Positions 16,494-25,485 of a DNA stretch of 64,000 nucleotides are shown here, piece after piece. Position 1 is the first letter of the stretch. Each line of letters opens with the position of its first letter. Both the position numbers and the translations under genes were made by a program. The notes under the pieces are model-generated. The model did no database searches and was not told where the DNA came from. It worked only from the letters and a program-made list of their open reading frames with translations. This DNA comes from VBAU01 sp036005185 (lineage in GTDB: Bacteria > Bacteroidota > Bacteroidia > Chitinophagales > Chitinophagaceae), in the NCBI GenBank assembly GCA_036005185.1, contig DASYQS010000019.1, forward strand, positions 1 to 64,000, given 5' to 3'.

Positions 16494-16997
16494 TTAAACT
16501 CCGGCAGCTTCGTAATGCTGATAATTATATAAAGCAAATTCATCATGTCGTTTCATAAGTAGCCAACTATTTTTTCCTCTCCTCATTAGTACAAATTCAC
16601 CCACCAGCTTATTACCTTGTAAAAAGAATTTTAAGGCTCCTTCTTTTAAACATTCAATGGCTTCATACTCTGATAAAATGTTGCCGTTGTCATCAATAGG
16701 AATATAGTTGCCCTTATCCCAAGTTTGTATTGCTTCTTCCGTCAATGCTTGTTCTAAGCTTTTTTCAAGAATCTTATCCGCTTCTGCTTGATCTTCTTTA
16801 GCTTGTCGCTGGTCAAGAGGGTTCATAGAAGGCACATCAGGAACTGCCCAGCTTCTTATTCCATTCAATTCAATAGTGAAATCAAATTTCAACTCTTCAT
16901 TTTTTTTACTATGGATCACAAATCGCAAATGATCGCTATCTGATCGTTTTTGGCAGGCAGGTTCTCCTGAATGAAGCGTCCTTAATTCTTTTATCAT
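16494..16997 (-). CDS. LigD 3'-phosphoesterase-like domain protein, catalytic residues lost
   Basis: A 167-residue protein that aligns by eye with the 3'-phosphoesterase domain of bacterial NHEJ ligase D: LRFVIHSKKNEELKFDFTIELNG, then IRSWAVPDVPSMNPLDQRQA, QTWDKGNY, ALKFFLQGNKLVGEFVLMRR and SWLLMKRHDEFA. In active enzymes the first motif is KHxAxxLHYDFRLE; here the two catalytic histidines correspond to K31 and K37, while the aspartate is kept as D39. The later VEDHPLDYADFEG segment with its histidine is replaced by a lysine/glutamate-rich stretch. So the fold appears kept but the nuclease/phosphatase chemistry is probably lost. No ligase, primase or Ku gene is nearby. A structural or nucleic-acid-binding role is possible. 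Confidence 0.75.
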   Translation of the reverse strand: MIKELRTLHSGEPACQKRSDSDHLRFVIHSKKNEELKFDFTIELNGIRSWAVPDVPSMNPLDQRQAKEDQAEADKILEKSLEQALTEEAIQTWDKGNYIPIDDNGNILSEYEAIECLKEGALKFFLQGNKLVGEFVLMRRGKNSWLLMKRHDEFALYNYQHYEAAGV

Positions 16998-17184
16998 ATA
17001 AATTTTATTTGGAAGATCTCGTTAGTCTGTAAAATTGTTGAGTGAATGATATATGCTGAAAAAACTTTGCCAAAGCTTGCTGCAATTATAAATTATCGAT
17101 TACTTATTATCCTATGCTATCAATAATTAATAATAAATAATCAATAATCGTTAGTGACTTACTTTTGTCAGTCAAAAAAAATTT

Positions 17185-18186
17185 GTGGAAAAAAGCAATT
17201 TCGTTGATCAGATAAGAATCTTTTGCAGAAGCGGACACGGGGGCGCCGGCAGTAAACATTTTTTGCGGAATAAAATGACTGCTCTTGGTGGCCCCGATGG
17301 AGGTGATGGAGGTCGTGGGGGACATATTATTTTAAAAGGGAACTCACATTTATGGACCTTGCTTCATTTACGTTATTTCAAAAATGTATTGGCAGAAAAT
17401 GGGGAAAGTGGCAGCAGCAATAATAAAACCGGGCGCAATGGAAATGATATCATTCTTCAAGTTCCCCTTGGAACTATTGCCGTTGATGAAGAGACAGGAA
17501 AGAAAGAAGCAGAAATATTAAAAGATGGAGAAGAAATAATTTGGCTCGAAGGAGGAAAAGGTGGTTTGGGTAACACTAATTTTAAAACTGCTACTAACCA
17601 AGCACCCGAATATGCACAGCCGGGGCTGCCAGGGACAGAGGCTTGGAAAATCTTAGAATTAAAAGTGCTGGCCGATGTAGGCCTTGTTGGCTTTCCAAAC
17701 GCCGGAAAGTCAACCTTACTTTCCGTAATTACCGCCGCCAAGCCTAAGATCGCCGACTATGCTTTTACTACATTAGTTCCCAACTTAGGTATGGTGGAAT
17801 ATCGTGATGGAAAAAGTTTTTGCATAGCCGATCTGCCTGGAATTATTGAAGGCGCTGCTGAAGGTAAAGGCTTAGGCCATCGCTTTCTTCGACATATTGA
17901 ACGCAATCCTGTGCTTTTGTTTTTAATTCCTGCCGATAGCAGCGATCACAAAAAAGAATTTGAAATACTTATAAAAGAATTAGAAGAATACAATCCTGAA
18001 TTACTGCACAAGCAATTTGTGATTGCTATCAGTAAAACTGATTTGCTTGATGAAGAATTGATAAACGCTATTGAAAAAGAATTACCCCAAAACATTCCCC
18101 ATGTTTTTATTTCTTCTGTTACTGGTAAAGGTTTGGCTGAATTAAAAGATCTTCTTTGGAAAATTTTGAATGAACAACTGCTATAA
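17185..18186 (+). CDS. obg: GTPase Obg/CgtA
   Basis: A 333-residue Obg GTPase involved in late 50S ribosome assembly and stress control. The N-terminal glycine-rich Obg fold spans about 1-157 (NFVDQIRIFCRSGHGGAGS, GGPDGGDGGRGG). The G domain follows with G1 GFPNAGKST, G2 region YAFTTLVPNLG, G3 DLPGIIEGAAEGKGLG and a G4-like SKTD. The C-terminal extension of some Obg proteins is absent, as usual in Bacteroidota. The start is a GTG at 17185, giving the standard E-K-S-N-F-V-D N-terminus. A -7-like TACTTTTG at 17160-17167 precedes it, without a clear -33 box. Confidence 0.96.
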   Translation: MEKSNFVDQIRIFCRSGHGGAGSKHFLRNKMTALGGPDGGDGGRGGHIILKGNSHLWTLLHLRYFKNVLAENGESGSSNNKTGRNGNDIILQVPLGTIAVDEETGKKEAEILKDGEEIIWLEGGKGGLGNTNFKTATNQAPEYAQPGLPGTEAWKILELKVLADVGLVGFPNAGKSTLLSVITAAKPKIADYAFTTLVPNLGMVEYRDGKSFCIADLPGIIEGAAEGKGLGHRFLRHIERNPVLLFLIPADSSDHKKEFEILIKELEEYNPELLHKQFVIAISKTDLLDEELINAIEKELPQNIPHVFISSVTGKGLAELKDLLWKILNEQLL

Positions 18187-18197
18187 AATCATTTCCC

Positions 18198-19256
18198 TTA
18201 ATAAATCCTGCCTATTGTGTCACAGGCAGCTTTCAACAATGAATTATCATCAACAGCGTCCTGCCATTTTTCCCACATCATGATACCATTGGCGATCTGT
18301 TTAGCAAGTGCTGCCTTTTTTTTAACCGTGGGCTGGCCATTATAATAAATAGTATAGTTTGTAAATCCTCCTGCGGAAACAATGGCAGAATCGGATTGAG
18401 AACTTCCACCCTGCGCTAAAATTGTTTTATATGTTAATACTGTGCCACTTTGTGTAATGCCCGAAGGTCTTCCGTAAGCGGGAAAACCTAAGACGCATTT
18501 TTGTCGGGGCATTCCTCTTACAGTAAGCCAGTAGTTGAGCGAGGCAACAGCAAGATTGTAATCGCTATGCTGTTTGTAAAGAATGGTAGTGCTGAAATCA
18601 TCATATGACATAATATTGAACCAATCAACATAGGTAAAAACTTCGTTGTGAATGGCATCACGGATACTTCCTGCATACTTACCAGCAGTGATGGCTGCCG
18701 TAAGATAATATTTTGCATCGCGGTGCAGGGAATCGGAAAGTTCTTTCATCAGTAAAGTAAAAGTTGCATCAGTACCATCGGTCGTAGTAGGAAACTCCCA
18801 GTCGATATCCACTCCCTGGAAACCGTATTGTCTCAGTTTTCCCATCACATCTTTTATAAAATTATTTCTCCCAGCGGCCGTAGAAGCCATGTTCTTGAAA
18901 TTACTTTTTCCATCGCCACTGCCATCGTTGATACTTAAAAAAATTTTTGCATTATTAATTCTCGCCTTGGCTATAACAGCCTGCATGGTACCGCCTCCAT
19001 CATTCACTGTAAGTAACCCCGTCGGGTTCACTCCAAAAAACGCATAGTTTACAACATTGCACATACGAAACTTTACATCAGTAACATCAGCCGCGTTTCG
19101 ATAAGAAGGAAAGTATCCCACAACATAAAATCCAAAACCGGGAGGAGGTTGAATAACAATTGGCGGTTCTACAACATCATTATTTTTTCGGCAACTGCTT
19201 ATAATGATCAGCACAAAAACAGTGGCAGCAGCCAGTTTAGTTGGTTTGAGGCACAT
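18198..19256 (-). CDS. GH18 chitinase-like lipoprotein
   Basis: A 352-residue lipoprotein (LIIISSCRKNND, C22) with a glycoside hydrolase family 18 barrel. The active-site signature reads QGVDIDWEF: D150, D152 and the catalytic acid E154 are present, but the first Asp of DxxDxDxE is Q147. The second family motif SxGG appears as SINDG near residues 108-112. Later GH18 elements are visible (YLTAAITAGKYAG, FNIMSYDDFST, GFPAYGRP, GIMMWEKWQDA). It probably cleaves chitin-type or related GlcNAc oligosaccharides at the surface, like other Bacteroidota GH18 lipoproteins. It converges on obg with 11 bases between stops. Confidence 0.9.
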   Translation of the reverse strand: MCLKPTKLAAATVFVLIIISSCRKNNDVVEPPIVIQPPPGFGFYVVGYFPSYRNAADVTDVKFRMCNVVNYAFFGVNPTGLLTVNDGGGTMQAVIAKARINNAKIFLSINDGSGDGKSNFKNMASTAAGRNNFIKDVMGKLRQYGFQGVDIDWEFPTTTDGTDATFTLLMKELSDSLHRDAKYYLTAAITAGKYAGSIRDAIHNEVFTYVDWFNIMSYDDFSTTILYKQHSDYNLAVASLNYWLTVRGMPRQKCVLGFPAYGRPSGITQSGTVLTYKTILAQGGSSQSDSAIVSAGGFTNYTIYYNGQPTVKKKAALAKQIANGIMMWEKWQDAVDDNSLLKAACDTIGRIY

Positions 19257-19330
19257 AAGGAGAAAATGTTTTAATGAAATTAGTCATCCTCTTTGATAAG
19301 AATTTATGTTTATCGAGGTAAATTGCAATC

Positions 19331-21502
19331 ATGAGAAAACTCTTTATAACGGTTATTTTCCTTATTGCCCTTTTCTTTAGATCATTTGCTGACGAGGGGA
19401 TGTGGCTTCCGTTGCTACTAGGACAGCAAGTGTATAATGATATGGTTAAAAGAGGATTGAAATTGACAAAGGAACAACTCTATAGTATCAACAAGGCATC
19501 GCTCAAAGATGCCATTGTTATTTTCGGTAGCGGATGTACCGGTGCAATTGTAAGCAACGAAGGTTTAACTTTCACCAATCATCACTGTGGTTATAATGTA
19601 ATTGCTTCCGCGAGTACCGTGGATCATAATTATTTACTTGATGGTTTTTATTCCAGATCACGAGCCGAAGAAATTCCTGCCGAAGGTTTATCGGTACAGT
19701 TTCTTTTGCGCATAGATGATATTACTAAAGAAATGATGGACTCGCTGCAGGGCTTGGCAGGAATGGATAGAATGCAGCGCCAGCAAAGAGTAATCATGAA
19801 TATCAACAGCAGGCTTTCTGACACAGCACAAAGCATTGAAGCTCGCATAAGCCCTTTGTTTAAGGGCAATCAATTCCTTGTTTTTATTTATCAACGGTAT
19901 AAAGATGTGAGATTAGTAGCGGCACCTCCTGAAAACCTTGGCAAATTTGGTGGCGATACTGACAATTGGGAGTGGCCGCGTCATACTATCGACTTTGCCG
20001 TTTTTCGAGTCTATTCCAGCAAAGAAGGAAAACCTGCAAAATATTCTGAAGCGAATATCCCGCTAAAACCAAAATGGTTCTTGCCGGTTTCCATAAAAGG
20101 AGTCAAAGAAGGCGATTATGCAATGATTTATGGTTATCCTGGAAGCACCAACCGTTATGAAACTTCTTATGGAGTAAAACTGAAGATTGACATTAATAAC
20201 CCTACTCTTGTTAAGCTCCGTGATATGCGCCTTAAATACATGTTCGCGGAGATGAAAAAAGATCCCGCTATTAAATTGCAATTAGCTTCATCCTACGCCA
20301 TTATTGCCAATTACTGGAAATTTTATGATGGCGAAACCAAGCAGCTCATTAAGTATGATGTGTATGGGCAAAAGAAAAAGGCTGAGGAGCAATTCATGGT
20401 CTGGGCAAAAGGGAAACCTGAATATGAGAATATTTTTACCGAATGGTCAAAAGCTTATGATGCCTGGCGACCTTATGCAAAAAACAGAGTGTATTGGATA
20501 GAAGGTATTAAGGGTTCACCACTCATTGCCTTTGCCACTAATTATTTGTTGGAAGTAGAGTATGCATTGGTAAGTACAAAGGCAACGTCTGCTGACTTAA
20601 AAAAGGCAATGTCCGCAGCCAATAATTACCGAAAAACTTTTCTTGAAGATGAAAACAAGGTCTCCGATCAGAATATTTTGGCAGCAGTAACAAAAATGTA
20701 TTATGAAGATATACCTCAAGACCAGCACCCTACCGGCTTTTATAATAATCTAAGAAATCAATATGGCGACTTGAAGGATGAAGCGACCTACAAAAAATTT
20801 GCAGCAGATGTTTTTAATAAAACCATAATCTTTGATGATGCAAGGTGGAATGAGTTTATCGCTCATCCTGATGCCAATAAGCTGCAGCAAGATCCTGCTT
20901 TTTCTTTTGCAAGTGCTTTCACTAAAGACTTTAATAGCAAGTACGCTCCCTATTACCAGCAATTTATTGCAAAAAACAATGAATTGGGAAGATTATACTT
21001 AAAGGGGATTATGCAAATGGATACGATGAAAGCAAAAAAAATGTATCCTGATGCCACCTTCACCATGAGAGTGAGCTATGGAACTGTGAAAAGTTATAAC
21101 CCACGTGACGCGGTACATTATGATTATATCACAACAGCAAAAGGTTTTTTAGAAAAATACATCCCTGGCGATTATGAATTTGATATTCACCCGAAAGTGG
21201 TTGAAATGATGAAGAAAAAAGATTTTGGCCAATACATTGACAAAGGCAAAAATGATCTTGTTGTTGCCTTTATTACAAATAACGACATAACTGGAGGTAA
21301 TTCAGGTTCTCCGGTAATGAATGCCAAAGGCGAATTAATTGGGCTTGCCTTTGATGGAAACTATGAAGCCTTGAGCCACCAGATCGCTTATGACAAAGAC
21401 TTGAACCGCACCATTTGTGTTGATATTCGTGCGGTACTCTGGTGTATTGATAAAGTGGGGGCAGAACAAAATATCATCAAGGAATTGAAAGTGATGAAAT
21501 AA
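19331..21502 (+). CDS. S46 family dipeptidyl-peptidase (DPP7-type)
   Basis: A 723-residue secreted serine peptidase with a signal peptide (1-20, ending SFADEG). The chymotrypsin-like catalytic parts are visible: H85 in FTNHHCGYN and S658 in GGNSGSPVMNAKG. The acidic member of the triad lies in the NLGKFGGDTDNWEWPRHTIDFAVFR region, D of which is conserved. The segment after the serine reads FDGNYEALSHQ, with Gly where the DPP11 branch has Arg, so it should prefer hydrophobic rather than acidic P1 residues (family knowledge applied to this residue). It removes dipeptides from peptides in the periplasm. A strong terminator follows at 21523. Confidence 0.93.
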   Translation: MRKLFITVIFLIALFFRSFADEGMWLPLLLGQQVYNDMVKRGLKLTKEQLYSINKASLKDAIVIFGSGCTGAIVSNEGLTFTNHHCGYNVIASASTVDHNYLLDGFYSRSRAEEIPAEGLSVQFLLRIDDITKEMMDSLQGLAGMDRMQRQQRVIMNINSRLSDTAQSIEARISPLFKGNQFLVFIYQRYKDVRLVAAPPENLGKFGGDTDNWEWPRHTIDFAVFRVYSSKEGKPAKYSEANIPLKPKWFLPVSIKGVKEGDYAMIYGYPGSTNRYETSYGVKLKIDINNPTLVKLRDMRLKYMFAEMKKDPAIKLQLASSYAIIANYWKFYDGETKQLIKYDVYGQKKKAEEQFMVWAKGKPEYENIFTEWSKAYDAWRPYAKNRVYWIEGIKGSPLIAFATNYLLEVEYALVSTKATSADLKKAMSAANNYRKTFLEDENKVSDQNILAAVTKMYYEDIPQDQHPTGFYNNLRNQYGDLKDEATYKKFAADVFNKTIIFDDARWNEFIAHPDANKLQQDPAFSFASAFTKDFNSKYAPYYQQFIAKNNELGRLYLKGIMQMDTMKAKKMYPDATFTMRVSYGTVKSYNPRDAVHYDYITTAKGFLEKYIPGDYEFDIHPKVVEMMKKKDFGQYIDKGKNDLVVAFITNNDITGGNSGSPVMNAKGELIGLAFDGNYEALSHQIAYDKDLNRTICVDIRAVLWCIDKVGAEQNIIKELKVMK

Positions 21503-21522
21503 TCGGTCAGAAATATACTGTA

Positions 21523-21552
21523 AAAGCGTTGGGGGAATTCCCGGCGCTTTTT
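21523..21552 (+). terminator. Terminator after the S46 peptidase gene
   Basis: An 11-pair stem (AAAGCGTTGGG with CCCGGCGCTTT, two G-T pairs) around a six-base loop, ending in five T. It begins with the same AGCGTTG word as the hairpins at 9150 and 9243. Confidence 0.8.
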
Positions 21553-21566
21553 AATTTGTGTCCAAT

Positions 21567-22262
21567 ATGGGTGCAACATCCACGGCATTGTTGTTAAATC
21601 GAAATACTATATTGATTTTCCTATTCTTATTTACATCCTGTAAAGTGTTTTCACAAACACGAGTCAGTGTGTCAACTGATTTTTCATTACAACGGAATTT
21701 AAAAGATCAACAACGGTTTTGGGCAATTGGGCAGAATGTAGTGATGGATTGGCATTTTACTCCTAAAGGAGGAGCTTATGCTGCTATTTGCTACTATTCA
21801 AATGGAAAGTTTAAAAATGATTTATCTGCTACGGCAAAATCGTCAAACACATCACCTCAGGAAATTTTCTTTGTGAATAAAGCACAGGTTCGACTTGTAC
21901 AAATTTCGTTTGGGTGGAAACATTATTTTATAGGTGTAAATGATGCCGAAAGCAATTGGAATCTTTATAGCATAACAGGTTTTGGTTTGATATTCGGGAA
22001 AGCGATCAATACATATACAGAAGTGATCGATACTTCTTTATATGATACCCCACAACAACCGGTTAGCGGCACTGGTCATTTCAAAAGGCTTACGCTCGAT
22101 CTTGGATTGGGCTTTGAGATTCCGCTTGGTGGCGATATTTATTTTTATTCTGATGGAAAGGTTTGGATACCAACAACTGATTATCCGAGCAAATATCTTT
22201 TTGTGAATAATAATGCTCCACTGGCTGTTATGGTTAGTGCAGGCTTAAGAATACTTTTCTAA
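21567..22262 (+). CDS. Putative outer-membrane beta-barrel protein
   Basis: 231 residues from the ATG at 21567. A GTG three codons earlier lies in the tail of the terminator and is not preferred. A hydrophobic signal (NTILIFLFLFTSCKVFSQ) is followed by barrel-like strands with a terminal aromatic residue (RVSVSTDFSLQRN, GAYAAICYYSNGKF, ISFGWKHYFIGV, LGLGFEIPLGGDIYFYSDGKVW, VMVSAGLRILF). I do not recognise a named family. It ends 18 bases before the epimerase-like gene, so the two are probably co-transcribed, separated from the S46 peptidase gene by a terminator. Confidence 0.65.
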   Translation: MGATSTALLLNRNTILIFLFLFTSCKVFSQTRVSVSTDFSLQRNLKDQQRFWAIGQNVVMDWHFTPKGGAYAAICYYSNGKFKNDLSATAKSSNTSPQEIFFVNKAQVRLVQISFGWKHYFIGVNDAESNWNLYSITGFGLIFGKAINTYTEVIDTSLYDTPQQPVSGTGHFKRLTLDLGLGFEIPLGGDIYFYSDGKVWIPTTDYPSKYLFVNNNAPLAVMVSAGLRILF

Positions 22263-22280
22263 ATCAATTGAGGAAATAAA

Positions 22281-23399
22281 ATGGCAAAAAAAAACTTACA
22301 GATCAAAAGCATTGGTGTTTATAAATTGATCATTCCGTTGAAAGAACCGTTTGTTATATCGCTTGGAGCCCAGTATAATGCAGAAAGCATTATTGCAGTG
22401 ATAAAAACAGAAAATGACTTAACAGGTTATGGTGAATGCAGCCCCTATATGAGTATCAATGGCGAAAGCATTGATACTTGTTTTATCGTGGGGCAATATC
22501 TTGCCAAGGTTTTAAAAGAAAAAAATGCGCTGGATATAAAAGCATGTGTGCAGGCAATGGATAAAACCATTTATGGCAATAGCAGTATTAAAAGCGCATT
22601 TGATATGGCTTTGTATGATGTCGCATCGCAACATGCAGGCTTACCATTGTATAAATTTTTAGGTGGAAAAAATAATAAGACACTTGTCACAGATTATACA
22701 GTTAGTATTGGGAAAGCGAAAAAAATGGCTGAGGATGCTGCCAGGTATAAGCAACAAGGATTTCCTGTTATTAAGGTAAAGCTGGGCGAGAGTACTCATA
22801 AAGATGCTGAACGAATACATTTGATTCGCGAGGCTATCGGCTATGAAATTCCATTGCGCATTGATGCCAATCAGGGATGGGATGTGAAAACAGCGATCGA
22901 CACATTAAAAGAATTAGAACGTTACAATATCCAGCATTGCGAAGAGCCGATTCCCCGCTGGGATTTTATGCGGCTAAGAAAAGTGAGAAAGAAAAGTCCC
23001 ATACCAATCATGGCTGATGAAAGTTGCTGCAACCATCACGATGCAAAAAGGCTAATTAGTTTGAAAGCATGCGATATGCTGAACTTGAAGCTTGGAAAAT
23101 CTGGAGGTATTTATGATGCATTGAAAATTATTTCATTGGCTGAAAAGGCGAAAATAAAAATGCAAGTAGGCGCATTTATGGAGTCAAGGTTGGGCATGAC
23201 TGCCTTTGCACATCTGGCCTTATGTAGTGATAATATTTTATATTGCGATTTTGATACTCCTTTAATGTTTACTGAGGACCCGGTCAGCGGTGGGCTAACT
23301 TATCATGAAAATGGAGTAGTAACAGTGCCGGAAACTCCGGGATTGGGGGCATGGATTGAAGAAGAGAGATTGAATCAAATGGGAAAAATGATCCTATAG
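22281..23399 (+). CDS. Dipeptide epimerase-like enolase superfamily enzyme
   Basis: A 372-residue muconate-lactonising subgroup enolase. The capping domain starts at residue 5. Barrel motifs are K165 and K167 (VIKVKLGE), metal ligands D195 (IDANQGW), E221/E222 (HCEEPI) and D246 (MADES), and the second base lysine in LNLKLGKSGG (268-276). The CDFDTPL segment near the C-terminus carries the DxD pattern that binds the alpha-amino group of dipeptides in L-Ala-D/L-Glu epimerases. The product likely racemises one residue of a dipeptide, for example from peptidoglycan turnover or from the products of dipeptidyl-peptidases such as the one just upstream. The specific dipeptide is unknown. Confidence 0.85.
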   Translation: MAKKNLQIKSIGVYKLIIPLKEPFVISLGAQYNAESIIAVIKTENDLTGYGECSPYMSINGESIDTCFIVGQYLAKVLKEKNALDIKACVQAMDKTIYGNSSIKSAFDMALYDVASQHAGLPLYKFLGGKNNKTLVTDYTVSIGKAKKMAEDAARYKQQGFPVIKVKLGESTHKDAERIHLIREAIGYEIPLRIDANQGWDVKTAIDTLKELERYNIQHCEEPIPRWDFMRLRKVRKKSPIPIMADESCCNHHDAKRLISLKACDMLNLKLGKSGGIYDALKIISLAEKAKIKMQVGAFMESRLGMTAFAHLALCSDNILYCDFDTPLMFTEDPVSGGLTYHENGVVTVPETPGLGAWIEEERLNQMGKMIL

Positions 23400-23446
23400 T
23401 TCAACCAAACTGTATGGACAAATTTATTAAGATTTCAATCTTTATA

Positions 23447-24613
23447 TTAAAAACCACATTTTTCTGGCTTGTAACTAAATAAATCAAACCGTGCGGGAGC
23501 ATTACTAGCACTATCTACAAATCCCTTGAGTGCAAATAATCCAATGTATCGAGGGTTCATATCAATATCACGGCTTATTATTTCTTTGAACGCTGAATTT
23601 GCCATGCTCCCGTTGGCATATAGGAGTCGAAATCTTATTCCATGCTTTTCAATCCGAAGAGCTGAATGCTTCAGGTTTTGTTTTATAGGAATTTCGTTTG
23701 CTGAATCCAGTTTGAATACAAGCTGATGCGCTAGTTCTTCTGGTTTATCAAAATCTTTTCCTCTTGATGTAATACCCTGAATAATCACGTCCCTTGATGT
23801 TGGGAATCCACCGGAGTAATCATTATACAAAAGCGATAACCTTAGACTTTTACCGGTAAAATCTGTATCCTCCAATAATAAAATGCCAGCTTGCTGCCAG
23901 TTCTGATTGGGAATAAAATCGGACAAATGAACTTCTGCCGTAAAGCAACCAGAAGAAATTTTTCTTAGCAACAGGTTTTTAATATCCTGCTTGTTTAATG
24001 AATCAGGCCAATTATCGCCCCTCAATGTAAACAAGGTAAGATAACCAGGGCTTTCATTTCTTTTATTCCAAAACTGCTGATTTCTCGATTTCAAAAACCA
24101 TCCATGTTTCGCTAATGTATCATCTGTCACCGAAGTAAAATCATCGGAAAAAGATTCCAGCTTTATTTGCTGCGAGCTAAAAACAATAAGGCTAACAACG
24201 ACAATGGTTATGACCGGCGATACTATAAGCAACGGAACCAGCCATTTTCTTTTTGAAGGCTTTTTTGCCAACTTGTAAAATTTATCCTTATACTGAAACC
24301 AATACGGGTAATGATTTTCTTTGGCCTTCCGTTGTACCTCACTGGTATAAGGCGCATCTGTTGCATAGCGGGCCAGCGTATCGAGGGTGGCCACTGAAGG
24401 GTTTTCTTCCTTGGCCTCGGGGCTATTCAAAATAAAAAAAGAATAATTTTTTATGCTCTTAGGTCCAACGACAAGTCCGGTTTGATCAAAAATTTTATTG
24501 GAAAACAATTTACCTTCTGTTTCCGAAAGCGGCTCTGTTATAGGGAATCCAAAACATTTTTGATAAGCTTCCTTATATAATGCTACAAACGCTAAAGTAT
24601 CCAAATCATTCAT
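23447..24613 (-). CDS. Single-pass membrane protein with helical cytoplasmic domain and beta-sandwich exterior
   Basis: 388 residues from the ATG at 24613 (open frame reaches a TTG at 24646). Residues about 1-90 form a charged helical domain (LSETEGKLFSNKIFDQTGLVVGP, SIKNYSFFILNS, PSVATLDTLARYA) that looks like a small DNA- or protein-binding module. A membrane helix lies at about 124-146 (KRKWLVPLLIVSPVITIVVVSLIVF). The outer part has a concanavalin-like/DUF1349-type pattern (HGWFLKSRNQQFWNKRNESPGYLTLFT, FTAEVHLSDF, QAGILLLEDTDFTGKSLRLSL, LRIEKHGIRFRLLY). This suggests a one-chain transmembrane sensor for a carbohydrate. I do not recognise a named family. It faces the divergent DUF5020 gene. 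Confidence 0.6.
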   Translation of the reverse strand: MNDLDTLAFVALYKEAYQKCFGFPITEPLSETEGKLFSNKIFDQTGLVVGPKSIKNYSFFILNSPEAKEENPSVATLDTLARYATDAPYTSEVQRKAKENHYPYWFQYKDKFYKLAKKPSKRKWLVPLLIVSPVITIVVVSLIVFSSQQIKLESFSDDFTSVTDDTLAKHGWFLKSRNQQFWNKRNESPGYLTLFTLRGDNWPDSLNKQDIKNLLLRKISSGCFTAEVHLSDFIPNQNWQQAGILLLEDTDFTGKSLRLSLLYNDYSGGFPTSRDVIIQGITSRGKDFDKPEELAHQLVFKLDSANEIPIKQNLKHSALRIEKHGIRFRLLYANGSMANSAFKEIISRDIDMNPRYIGLFALKGFVDSASNAPARFDLFSYKPEKCGF

Positions 24614-24734
24614 AGAAAAAGTCTTACGCTTTGTATTTCTTCTCAAATCTACAATTCCGGCAGATTTCCAATTTAATTCCGCATGGCCAAATTCATTTCT
24701 AAGAAATTCATTTTCAAAAAATCAATCGTTCTTT

Positions 24735-25478
24735 ATGATGAAAGCTATCCTTTTCGTCTCCATTTTTATTATTCCCGTTTTTACTTTATCACAACAATTA
24801 CAGTTGCATTACGATTTAAGGCATTCGGTTGATCCAATGCACAATGCAAAAAATTTTCCATCTCTTTACTTTGAATATTTTAAAACGCTTGATTCAGGGT
24901 CTTCGTTCATAAAACCCGGTTCTTTTTTGTTAAAAGTTCAGATGGATTTTACAGGAGAAAGAAATAATATGGGCCAGTATTATATGCAGGTTTCACAGGC
25001 ATTCCGTTTTTGGCGTCCAAAAGTTTTTTTACAGTTACAATATAGCGGCGGATTAGGAATAGCTGAGCCCGGGGCTTATGGCTATTATCTTATTAATGCT
25101 TTTTCTGTAGGCGTCGCTTATCCATTCAGTTGGCAGAATAAAGCTTTTTTCAACGTTTATTCAAGTTATAAATACACGGCCTATAAAAAAACCAGTCATG
25201 ACATAATAGCTGCATTTTATTGGCTAAGGTTTTTTTCGAATTATAAAATCAGTTTTGCCGGAAATCTTGTGGCATGGACTGAGAATAGAAATCATGGCGA
25301 TGCCTTTACCGTGGATAGAAAAGGAAAGAAATTTTCTTTGTTTGGAGATCCGCAGTTGTTCTTTAGCTTGCATAAAGGTTTCTCAGTTGGCTCTAAGGCA
25401 ACCCTTTACTATCATGTTATAACTGAAGATAATCGTATTCAAGTTTACCCAACTATAGCTATGAAATACCAATTTTAA
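24735..25478 (+). CDS. DUF5020 family outer-membrane protein
   Basis: A 247-residue exported beta-barrel. After the signal peptide (ending TLSQQ) the mature N-terminus LQLHYDLRHSVDPMHNAKNFPSLYFEYFK is typical of the DUF5020 family, which is related to nucleoside-channel Tsx-like barrels. Further strands are FLLKVQMDF, YYMQVSQAFRFW, VFLQLQYSGGLG, INAFSVGVAYPF and the C-terminal IQVYPTIAMKYQF, ending in Phe as barrel proteins do. It is divergent from the membrane sensor gene at 24613 (121 bases between starts) and converges on the alkA-type gene with seven bases between stops. Confidence 0.8.
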   Translation: MMKAILFVSIFIIPVFTLSQQLQLHYDLRHSVDPMHNAKNFPSLYFEYFKTLDSGSSFIKPGSFLLKVQMDFTGERNNMGQYYMQVSQAFRFWRPKVFLQLQYSGGLGIAEPGAYGYYLINAFSVGVAYPFSWQNKAFFNVYSSYKYTAYKKTSHDIIAAFYWLRFFSNYKISFAGNLVAWTENRNHGDAFTVDRKGKKFSLFGDPQLFFSLHKGFSVGSKATLYYHVITEDNRIQVYPTIAMKYQF

Positions 25479-25485
25479 TTATTAC

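Noticed and set aside
16940..16970. CCTGCCTGCC word in the LigD-like gene as a half palindrome of the mnmD type
   Set aside because: Only one arm is present and no complementary arm follows, so coincidence is likely.
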